Assembly (NCBI GenBank): GCA_019096065.1
Contig: JAGUCH010000002.1
Span: 13,714,501-13,778,500, forward strand
DNA from: Paracyclopina nana
Taxonomy: Eukaryota; Arthropoda; Copepoda; Cyclopoida; Cyclopettidae
DNA: 64,000 nt
Reading direction: 5' to 3'
The notes under the pieces are model-generated. The model saw only the letters and a program-made list of their open reading frames with translations, made no database searches and had not been told where the DNA came from. Positions within the stretch are counted from its first letter, which is position 1. Each line of letters starts with the position of its first letter. This document shows positions 55,509 to 64,000 of the stretch, piece after piece. A program made the translations under genes and the position numbers.

Positions 55509-56930
55509 TTACAGGTCAACTGGTTCGGTGGAGGACACTGAGTGCTTCGAGGTCACGGATTGTCTGTCCTCATTGAGGGAGCCCATCGACACGGCCTCCA
55601 TGTAGGACTCTCGGACTCGTTTTTTCCTGGCTGCAGCTGCTGCACTGCTGCCTCCAGGATTCATGCCGATGTTGGCGGCAGCCCCTTCGGACCCAATGGA
55701 GCTGATTGTACTGTTTGATCCCCTCCCTTCCCTCCGGACGACACCATTTTGAATGCCTAAATGATTATATTCTAGTGACGTTGAAGAAGTGTGGATCACC
55801 ATTACCATTGCTTGCACTGGAGGCTGGCCTTGATGCGGGAGTTGTGGCAGTTGTCGTAGTCACTTGCGTACCTCCACTCCGGGCTGACGGAGTGGTCCAC
55901 ACGTCTGTGTAAATCTTGTCCACCTTGTCCATTTCAAGGTCGTTGTCCCTGGAGACGCCACAGCAGCACGTGGCACACATGCCAAAGACGTAGCCCATGG
56001 GTACTGCCATGACGATCAAGAACAAGTACGTCTCGTTCAGTGCCAGTTGGATAGTCACGAATTTGTTCACGTCTTTTGTCTCTGGCAGCCTCGAGATCAC
56101 GGCCATCGCATACGAGGCCATGGTGGCCATGTTGTGCAGGAGCAGCACGGCATAGGTCCATCTTGCCACGAGGACAACCACCGCACTTCTCTGCTCTGAG
56201 TACGTACCATACAACCTCCTCGTACAAAAGCTGGAAACAAAAGGATTATTACCTGTTTTTGATAGTTTCAGATATACGTGGGGAGAGTTTACCTGCGTGA
56301 CATCACGAAGAGGAGGATGGTGGTGATGAAGTTGTAGAGGAAAATCCGGATGCTGTCAATCGTGATGACCACGTACCACGTGTACCTGACTTTTGGCTCG
56401 ATGCGAAGGTCAGCAATGAGGATGCCAATGGAGTACACGAGTGGCACGAGGACCACTGTGGCGATGAGGAGCAGCCAATGGCTCCGATGCTGCATGTCGG
56501 ACAGGTGTGCCAAAAGGAGGATGATCAGGTAAAGTGTCAGGCCATGGAGCAGGTTCCTGAAGCACCAGTAGATGGATCTGGGCTGGGGATACCTGGTGAC
56601 TTCTTGCACAAAGTACGTGTCAATGTGGTCCTGGTAGAGTGTCATGCTCACCCACGCGAACACTGTGAGGGCCACCAAAAAGTAGAGTCTCCAGCTCTTC
56701 AGCCGATTGCCTCGAGCAATGTTGGCCAGCAGGAGCACAATGCCAATGATGCACATGAACACTGTGAAGCATCTGACGGCGAACAGGACAATGTCTTGGG
56801 TGGAAATCTCGTAGGCCTCTTTGGGGTACATTTCTTCGTAGTCGTACTCATCGTCGGGGAGTATGGGCACGTTGGGCGATCGAAGGTCTGGAAAGTCATC
56901 CAGACCCTGATCTGCTGCATTGGTAGTCAT
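55509..56930 (-). CDS. Unrecognised seven-helix membrane protein, 436 aa
   Basis: Exons 56293-56930, 55806-56230 and 55509-55756 encode 436 aa. An acidic N-terminus (LPDDEYDYEEMYPKEAYE) precedes seven hydrophobic segments: IVLFAVRCFTVFMCIIGIVL, WRLYFLVALTVFAWVSM, LLHGLTLYLIILLLAHL, WLLLIATVVLVPLVYSIGIL, YTWYVVITIDSIRIFLYNFI, WTYAVLLLHNMATMASYAMA, and ETYLFLIVMAVPMGYVFGM followed by a CATCCCG cluster. The cytoplasmic tail is Thr/Ser/Ala-rich and ends STEPVDL. I do not recognise the family; no rhodopsin-type DRY or NPxxY motif is visible. The last intron is only 49 bp. It is convergent with the Otu-like gene (231 bp between stops). Confidence 0.8.
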
Positions 56931-59539
56931 GCTTGTGTCAATTGGGTGTGTCGTTATGGTCTATGAGCACATATGCCCTATGCGATTTTCACCACTACTA
57001 GCTTGATCCTCCACATTCATGTATGCGTATATTATAATTTTGCAGTGTTTTAATACTGCAGTTTTCAGCACTCGCACCTTTTATCGTCGACTGACGTCGA
57101 AGGTAATTTGAGAAGGTTGCACTCGTGATCTCACTTGGTGTTCTTACTAGGAATTGATTCCGCATGAGTCACTACTTCTGTCATACTTCAGCTATGCCTC
57201 TTTGATTCAAATAGCTGCTTCGCTTTAGTATGTTGTGATTGAAGTTTGAAATTGGACTGCGTGGTGATGTCGGTTATTCTAAGGTGGTGCCCAACCCTGG
57301 CCTGACTGCTTGAGGATCCCTAAAGGGAGCTAGCGCGGTCCAAGCAGTTCGAGTGTCTACCTGTGCACCAACTATTGCCAGTTCCACTTAACAAAGGCAC
57401 CTTGCACCTCAGATGACTCATGCCATGTCAAGTCACTGTTTTGGCCCTTTTTCTTGGCATTAGCTAGTCGACGCAAAAATGGGGGAAATTCTGGCTTTTC
57501 TCGAATTCGTGAATTTCTCTATAGGATTCCTTTCCTTCTATTTAATGCAACGATCCAACGCAGAGGGCTAGGGCTGTGAGCACGTTTACTTAATGTTAGC
57601 TAACACTATACCTGGATTGTGATGGACTACGTAGTAATACGCATGGTTTCATGCTCAAGCTGGTCAACCTTTGTAGCGTAGGTTGCCCTGTTGGTTCATT
57701 CATAATGCATTGCTGCTGAAATTATTGTGAATTTTATCGCATGTTTCAAAATCGAATTTTTGAATTGATTTCGGAAAGAGGTGTGAATTATTGATTAGCA
57801 TCGTTCTACATTGTGGATATGTGGCAGGCATACAACCTCAATTATTTGCCCAAGTACGAACAAAGAAACGCTGGCTCATAAAGGCTGCATGTGTACATTA
57901 TGGGAAAAAATCTAATAAGGTGCATTTTTCCTTAACGAGCTTGCAATGCACAGTTTTTGCTAGGAATTGGAAAGGGTGGTCAGTTTCGGGCTTATTTTCA
58001 AGTATGCGTATATAAAGGCCGGTAAAAATGAAGATAATTATCTTGAAACCGAAAAAAGGTTGGCGGGATGTAACTAGAGATATCTTTTTTTTAACTGGAT
58101 TTTCTTGAACTTAGTATAAATTCCTGTTCAGTTGATGGTTAGATAGTATACACATTTTACTGGTCTTTATTACTTTTACTAGCCACTGCACTGGTAATAT
58201 GTCATAAATTAGCCATGCTACTAACTACTAATGGCACTTTTCTTAATTTCCCATCAGATACCAGCTAAATTTATCAATAATTTCAAATACTGAACCTTCT
58301 TTTAACTTCTTAATAAGTCTGCATGCATGAAAAAGACTCAATTGCAGACGAACATGCAAAATATATGCAATATCCTGTCAATTATGATACTTCAAGCGTG
58401 AAGCATATTTTTTAGGTGCACTTGAAGGTGGCAAATCACTCCTTTCAAAAGAAATACACTTCCAAGCAGATAAAGAAGGCAGAAAATGGTCTGTCTTTTT
58501 GAAACCGCTCGCGCTCGCAGAAACCAAAAGATAGTACTTTTATTACTGAAGTAACTTTCAAAACGCTTTTAAACTTTAGTTTTCGGTTTTCCATGATTCT
58601 TCAATATTTTTTAGAAGTGTTAATAGTTTGCTTAATTTTGCTTAGATGATTTCATTTCGTGTTACTTCAAATTTCACTAAGCATTGCACATTTTTCACTA
58701 TGATTTCGCAAAAACCAAAATTAATGACTAGTTTATCCGCTAAATGAGTAGCATAATAGTAGCTTACCTTATTTTTTCTAATCTTGTATTATTTGATTCA
58801 ATTTTATACTATTTTTCATATGACTTTAAGTTACAAACATAATTTCTAGCTTAACTTTAAATCTATAGAGCTTAACTTTAAATCTATAGAGCTCTGTACA
58901 ATTTTACATGATCAATGAGAATTGCTTGCTTTTTGAGCCATGAAATATCTTATAAAATTCTGCATATGCGGAGCTTGGCCGTTCAAATTGCACTTGCTAA
59001 AATGGCTCCTTTTTGAGAAAAGTTCGTATTACAGTTATTTACTGTACCTATACAGTATAAGCTAGGGAAACAATGCGTTAGAGAGACGCGTGCCAAGGAC
59101 GCAATTGAGTTTGCCTAATTTTTTTGCATTTGATCAATCACGACGAACGACCTGGCCAAAGCTTATTCACATATGGAGGCTATTATAGTATATATGATTC
59201 CTAGTAAGATTATTGACCTGAGGAGCGAAGCTGCACGTATAGTGCGGAAACGAGCGGGGATACTTCCTAACTGGGCTCGGTCTTTGAGGAGCACAGTGGG
59301 AGCAAACAGCCTATCAAGGCACCCATGTACGCAGAGGCTGTGCGCGCGACGCTCGCGCAGTGACGCAAGTTTTGGCGTACAGAGGAAGGTTTTCAATGTC
59401 ATGGATTTTCTTCAATGCGTCGAATAAAGTAGACCCGCTCGACAAAGACGGCGACGCTCGTCCATATAAATGAGAATTAGTCGTGCTCCAAGCTTAAGCC
59501 GATCATGTAGTGCTATGTTATATACAATATAATATAATA
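56931..59539. other. 2.6-kb intergenic region
   Basis: AT-rich, without a supported coding frame. A perfect two-copy tandem repeat of 21 bp (unit AGCTTAACTTTAAATCTATA plus G) lies at 58848-58889. The segment 59160-59430 is less AT-rich and has short open frames on both strands, but nothing recognisable. Confidence 0.5.
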
Positions 59540-62019
59540 ATGAAGCACTGGACAGTCTCACTGCTGCTCTTGAATGGCCTCTTGATAGTGTCATGCCAAA
59601 GTGGGAAACGGGTGCGGCATTCCGGTCGGCTGTTGGCTCGTCCAGACCCAGTCAAGTGCTCCAGAAGACCAAGACAACTAACCGATGCTCAAACTGGACA
59701 CAGTTATTTCATATCAGAGGCCACCAGTTTTAAAGTGAGTCATCATAATCACTTTGCTCCACATTTGTAGAGTCCCAAATACCGCTCCGAAATCAGGCAT
59801 AGAATCTCCTTGCCAATCCCCCATGGCCAATAGTCTCTTTGGTAGGCCATATCCTGGATGAGAGCATAGTAGGCCACCCCCAAAAAGGGGCAGTTTAGCA
59901 TCCAGTCCAGTAAAGAGTTGCCCATTTGGAATCGGCTCGTCAGCTCAACTCGAACCTTGGGGTGGTCCAGACGCTCTCTGAGCACCCCAGTCACATAAAT
60001 GTCATCTAGAGGTAGGTATGGAGTTTGGCCAGAAATGGCTGATAAATGCATGGCCAATTTGGGCTTCAAGGCATACACGTAGCCGTTGCAATAGGCTGGA
60101 TACTTCCTCGCTTCTTCTGGCCATTCTTGGGGGCTCACATATCTAGTAAAAATTATGTTCAGTCGTTATTCAGAAGTTCCGCTAAATTATGTAACTTACA
60201 GCTTGCCATTGATTCCTCCGGGAGTTCTGACTGGAGGCATGTTTCGCATGACTGCTGGACAATAAATTGCATTAGCATTGCCTTGACCTGCTGGCAAACT
60301 AGCTAGGAATTTGTCCAGCTTCAAGTCCAGGTCATCATCCAACTTGATGATCCAATCCAGGTTCTCAAATGCATCGTACAACCATGCGAATGCTGCGAGT
60401 GACTTATATGCCAAATTCTGATACTTGTCTTCGATGGAGAACTGCAAAATGTCCCCATATGCAATCATCTCCTTGTTTAGCTCATCCTTAAAAAAACTTA
60501 GATTTAAGAATAGTTATTCTTGGAAATGATACTCCCAATTTTTTTATTATTATACATCATGAAATGCAAATCTGCCTACAAATAGAGTGTGCTATCTGTA
60601 CGTAGATTTTCAACATGTTATGCTAAGTAAAGGCTTTTAGTGAGACTTTTCTATTCTTTTCATTACTCATATTGTTGCTAGCTGAGCGTTTATGATAATG
60701 TCCTGAAATAAGGGTTATGTTTACTTGAATTTCTTTGGTGGTTTGCCCTATGAGGAATGCCCATGCAAGGGTTGAGTTGACTTGGCGCAAAGTTTGCCTC
60801 GTGATGTGCCTTTGAATCACATTTCGAGGGGCGGAAAGGATGATGACAAAAACGGAAGAAGTTTTGGCCTTCAAATGGTCAACTTGGTTGACAACTCTCA
60901 CTTTTTTGTCAATGATAAAACTCTCTTCGTTATCATACACAAACTGTAGCCTCGACTGGTTCACCTTTGCATAAGGTGAATATGATGTTTCTTCTCGATG
61001 CAGCCAAATAATTGACACTTTTGTTGCGAGTACCGCAATGATTATCACTGGCAATGCTTTAAGTTTGCTGATCATGGTGCAACTGGATTGTGGCAAGTGC
61101 CTTTTGCACGGCTGGATGAGTTGTGACAATGCCACTTTACTCAAACTTAAAAGTGTATAAGCCAAATCGCAAGAAAAGAGCGCTATTTTATGAACCATAT
61201 TTTTTCCCCCAAAGTATGCCATCTCTACGTAGGCATTCATCATTTTTCAACAAAAAAAGCTAATTTCCTAGAGTATGCTATAGTGTTTTCATGGTACTGT
61301 GATCTCTGTTTTGGCAGGTGATCTAACAAAAATTCCTCTCAGAGTCAGTATAATTAGCAGAAAATTATCACCATGAGTCAAGGCTACACTAATGGAGTAA
61401 TTTATGGCCAAACCTGGCCTAACTTGTGACACTGAAGCTTTACAGCTAGAGCACAGTTATTTTGGGGGCTTGAAAGATTTGCTCTTTTTAGGGTCACGAG
61501 GCTGGATGGCTGGACGCACGTAACCTTTGTCGCGAGCGGTGCATGGATCTCATCTCGATAGAAACCTACAATGAGTACAATATGGTTCAAGACATCATCA
61601 AAAAGCACAACTTGCACACAGTCTGGACGTCTGGGCGCTTGTGCAACTTTAAAGGCTGCGACGCACCGCATTTGCAGCCCAGAAACGTAAACGGGTGGTT
61701 TTGGGCAGGATCTGGGAAGACGATAGCAGCGACCAACTCTACTCCTCCGGGGTGGCCAACCTCGCCATGGTCACAGTCTGGCTACATCGGACAATTCCTC
61801 GGAGGCAATCCTGTTCCACAACCGGATAATGCAGAATATCTGCTCAACAGGAGTCCAGTGACAGAAGAAGCATGCATGTCAGTGAACAATGATTGGTATC
61901 AGGATGGAATAAGCTGGCACGACACAGCTTGTTACCATAAGAAACCATTCATCTGCGAAGACTCTGATGCTATGATCAAGAGGGCTCGCTCTTTGAGTCC
62001 TTCAGTGCGAATAGACTAA
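59540..62019 (+). CDS. Secreted C-type lectin-domain protein, 240 aa
   Basis: Exons 59540-59734 and 61492-62019 join in phase 0. A signal peptide (KHWTVSLLLLNGLLIVSCQS) and a short basic linker lead to a C-type lectin fold: SYFISEATSFK across the junction into GHEAGWLDARNLCRERCMDL, then the WFWAGSG loop, EACMSVNNDWYQDGISWHD and the closing ACYHKKPFICED. The canonical EPN/QPD sugar-specificity triplet is not obvious, so sugar binding is uncertain. The 1757-bp intron contains a complete galactosyltransferase gene on the other strand. Start 59540 is preferred to the in-frame ATG at 59510 because the signal peptide begins there. Confidence 0.88.
59749..61075 (-). CDS. Beta-1,3-galactosyltransferase (GT31), nested in the lectin intron
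   Basis: Exons 60725-61075, 60200-60486 and 59749-60142 encode 343 aa. A type II signal anchor (LPVIIIAVLATKVSIIWL) follows a short cytoplasmic tail, as in Golgi glycosyltransferases. GT31 features include ITRQTLRQV, DKYQNLAYKSLAAFAWL, the metal-binding DDD at residues 167-169 (WIIKLDDDLD), YPAYCNGYVYAL and LPLDDIYVTGVL. It transfers Gal or GlcNAc in beta-1,3 linkage from a UDP-sugar; the acceptor is unknown. An in-frame ATG at 61243 would add 56 residues. The gene lies wholly inside the intron of the lectin gene, with its stop codon 14 bp from the lectin's first exon. Confidence 0.9.
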
Positions 62020-62022
62020 AAA

Positions 62023-62862
62023 TCAAAATTCCACTTTATTGACAGCATCAGAAATGTAGTCGAACTTCTCGGGATTGCGCTTCGTATAGTCGCGATGATA
62101 GTTTGAGTTCCCATAAGGTGAATTAAAAGGCCTATACCAACTTCGGTTGCCCTCCTTTTTATGCGTCCCAGTTGTCATTTTGAGACGGTCCTCTTGCAAA
62201 GGTCCTTCGCCAAGGAGTCTCTTCGACACCTCCCCAATTTTAGGGTGGTAGAAGAACTTCCCATCATGAGTCACTTTGGCATTGTTGACGTCAAAGTCCT
62301 TTTCAGAGGGAATCCCGTTGGGGAATTCGACTGGAGTGATTTCTATCAAGTGCTTGATGCGATAGAGCAACGCGTTATAATAAGACAGGTTGGGCAAGGC
62401 CACTACTTTTTCCAATTTGCACTTCACACCAAGGCCTATTCTTTCACAGTCCATTTTGTGCCACCAGGGGACCCCCTTCAAAGGCTGCACACGCTTGACA
62501 AGAAGGACAGGAGAAGGTTTGTAATCTGCCGGCCATGGTTGTTCACCTTTATGAGGAAAGTAGACCATATCAAGATCAGTTTCGTCATCAATATCCTCTG
62601 GGTTTTCTCGGAACTGGGAAAACTTGATTGGATCTCCAATTCCGGGCTCTCGCTGCCAAACGTCAATGTTTTCAGAATGGCACATATTGGCAATCAAGTC
62701 CTTGGCCTCTGGACTAATGCCCGTCTTATTGCTGCCTCCTGTAATGTAATAATTTCGGCCTCGCGCCATTGTTCGCACTATCCCTGATGAAGAAGGCACA
62801 CAAGTTGATCTGGCCAAGCCACTAGGCAATGAGGCCTTCAAGAACACTTTAGAGGCGAGCAT
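62023..62862 (-). CDS. MRPL30: Mitochondrial ribosomal protein uL30m, intronless
   Basis: A single open frame of 279 aa. The L30 core is in the middle: LLVKRVQPLKGVPWWHKMDC, a conserved LGL-type segment, LEKVVALPNLSYYNALLYRI and KHLIEITPVEFPNGIP. The N-terminus (MLASKVFLKASLPSGLARST) is basic and lacks acidic residues, like a mitochondrial presequence. Long extensions on both sides of the core make it larger than human MRPL30 (161 aa). The stop codon is three bases from the lectin stop on the other strand, so mRNA ends overlap. It diverges from the RBM39-like gene. Confidence 0.9.
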   Translation of the reverse strand: MLASKVFLKASLPSGLARSTCVPSSSGIVRTMARGRNYYITGGSNKTGISPEAKDLIANMCHSENIDVWQREPGIGDPIKFSQFRENPEDIDDETDLDMVYFPHKGEQPWPADYKPSPVLLVKRVQPLKGVPWWHKMDCERIGLGVKCKLEKVVALPNLSYYNALLYRIKHLIEITPVEFPNGIPSEKDFDVNNAKVTHDGKFFYHPKIGEVSKRLLGEGPLQEDRLKMTTGTHKKEGNRSWYRPFNSPYGNSNYHRDYTKRNPEKFDYISDAVNKVEF

Positions 62863-63183
62863 TTCTACTCCATCAATTAATGTTTACAATGTTATTTACA
62901 AAAACATTCGACCCACGTCGTTTCCCGACAATTTGCTACTTGGCGACTTTTTAAAAAAATGCCATCCATTGCATTGTGCAGTTTTTCCATAATTAACAAT
63001 TTCATTTCAAGATGTAAAATAAGCAATATTAATAAACGAAAAGACACGTTAAGAGAAAAAAATAGGTTATTCAATATAGCAAACTCTATAAATAAGTTCG
63101 TCTTAAGTTGCATTACATCGTAATAGCCAATCTGGTCTCTGAAATAAAGGTATGTGATTACATGGCACCTTTTCCCCTCAAAT
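62863..63183. promoter_or_regulatory. Shared 5' region of MRPL30 and RBM39-like gene
   Basis: 321 bp between divergent starts, AT-rich, with no coding frame of note. It must hold both promoters. Confidence 0.45.
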
Positions 63184-64000
63184 ATGGATCTTGAAAAGTT
63201 CCACCAGCTTTATAATTTTCGCAAGAGGACTCCAGAGGAGTTGCAAGCATTGCAAGAAACCTCAAGAGGCTCATCATCAAGCAGATCAACATCGAGGAGC
63301 TCAAGCACGTCTTCGTCATCATCTAGTTGTTCATCAAGGAGAAGTCGAAGTCGTTCCCTACCCTACAGTGTGGCATCTCGATCGTCCAGCAGTTCAAGCT
63401 CACCATCCTCATCTTCAAGCTCATCATCATCCAGAGCAACTTCTCGTGATTATTGGAGTGAAGACTCTGACGAAAATGTAGAAGCAATCGATGCACTTTT
63501 AGAAGCTCCCTACAAGAAGAAGAGGACAGGCAGAGATAAAGGGAGACAAGCCTCAAAACGAGCAAGATACAGCAACAGTCCTTCTCCAGTAAAATATAAT
63601 CATGCAGTAGTAGTTACCCAGCTGTCAGAGGCAATCAGCAGAAGGGATATAGGCAATTTATTCACCAAAGTGGGAAAAATACAAGACATTCTACTTATTT
63701 TTTGCCCGAAGCAAAGAAAATTCAAAGGAATGGCGAGAGTGGAGTTTCGCAATATTGAATCAGTGATCTTGGTAAGAGAGTTTAGTTATCGTTTTATCAT
63801 ACATGGTGATTGTTTAATGTTATAGGCTTTGGGACTTAATGGGACTTATTATAGGGGAAATACCATAGTGGTCCAACCTTCAACAAAAGAAGAAATTCTT
63901 CTTGATGATACATTAATGAGCCCCATGACTCTGAAAGCTGAACTTACTGAAGACAGCCCAATCAAATTTCATGATGACGCTCTCCGAAAACAATTTGAAC
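63184..64000 (+). CDS. RBM39: RBM39/CAPER-like splicing factor, 5' part only
   Basis: Exon 1 is 63184-63771 and exon 2 starts at 63826 and runs off the window. A Ser/Arg-rich N-terminus with long Ser runs (RS-like region, ~29-90) and a basic patch (PYKKKRTGRDKGRQ) precedes an RRM: AVVVTQLSEAISRRDIGNLF, then KFKGMARVEFRNIES and IVVQPSTKEE. The helix-strand pattern and the short linker after the RRM fit the first RRM of RBM39, a coactivator and splicing factor, though divergent. The C-terminal remainder is outside the window, so the assignment rests on this first RRM. Confidence 0.75.

Noticed and set aside
59163..59427. Opposing 79- and 84-codon frames in a less AT-rich segment
   Set aside because: No domain, no consistent codon bias and complete overlap on opposite strands.
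1..64000. CRISPR arrays, bacterial operons, or phage
   Set aside because: The window is nuclear eukaryotic DNA with spliced genes; no regularly spaced direct repeats were seen.

Overview
This is a stretch of nuclear DNA from a eukaryote, almost certainly an arthropod. Most genes are split by short introns (about 50-100 bp, GT-AG), lie close together on both strands, and encode proteins of an arthropod type: a Tret1-like sugar transporter, an Otu homologue, a DEG/ENaC (pickpocket-type) channel, a divergent Cys-loop channel subunit and a C-type lectin. The compactness would suit a crustacean such as a branchiopod, but that is an inference. Exon coordinates were read by eye from splice sites. 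For each gene the exon lengths sum to a whole number of codons, and the family alignments support them.

Layout. 1-3008: no gene seen. 3009-15764 (+): eight-exon gene for a 1423-aa PTB-domain protein whose seventh intron holds a complete antisense Ty3/Gypsy retrotransposon (8944-14847). 16205-18025 (+): sulfite oxidase. 18203-18536 (-): SEM1/DSS1, 70 aa. 19151-19811 (+): VPS29. 20009-21386 (-): GDP-fucose transporter. 22039-23514 (+): glucosidase II beta. 23516-25174 (-): bifunctional CoA synthase. 25424-28546 (-): NCBP3. 29034-32035 (+): a rearranged, exon-amplified relative of NCBP3. 32161-33757: nested inverted-repeat elements. 33801-35297 (-): DEG/ENaC gene with two in-frame TGA codons. 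35708-37318 (-): LEDGF/PSIP1-like. 37699-39202 (+): adenylosuccinate synthetase. 39716-41354 (+): Cys-loop channel subunit. 41355-43949: no gene. 43950-46899 (+): C2H2 zinc-finger protein. 47734-50331 (-): mitochondrial Phe-tRNA synthetase with a foldback element in its intron. 50682-51198 (+): LYRM4/ISD11. 51329-53053 (+): sugar transporter. 53530-55277 (+): Otu-like. 55509-56930 (-): orphan seven-helix membrane protein. 56931-59539: no gene. 59540-62019 (+): C-type lectin with a beta-1,3-galactosyltransferase gene (59749-61075, -) nested in its intron. 62023-62862 (-): MRPL30. 63184-end (+): RBM39-like, cut by the window edge.

Gene arrangement. Six neighbouring pairs are head-to-head with 320-650 bp between start codons and probably share promoters: SEM1/VPS29, SLC35C1/PRKCSH, NCBP3/NCBP3-like, PSIP1/ADSS, FARS2/LYRM4 and MRPL30/RBM39. 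Some pairs make functional sense: FARS2 and LYRM4 are both mitochondrial, and SLC35C1 and PRKCSH both serve secretory-pathway glycosylation. Two convergent pairs (PRKCSH/COASY and lectin/MRPL30) have stop codons only 1 and 3 nt apart, so their 3' UTRs must overlap.

The strongest candidate for something undescribed is the NCBP3-like gene. It is an inverted neighbour of NCBP3 that has lost the cap-binding RRM exons, has multiplied segments of the remaining exons, and still keeps an 870-codon reading frame over seven exons.
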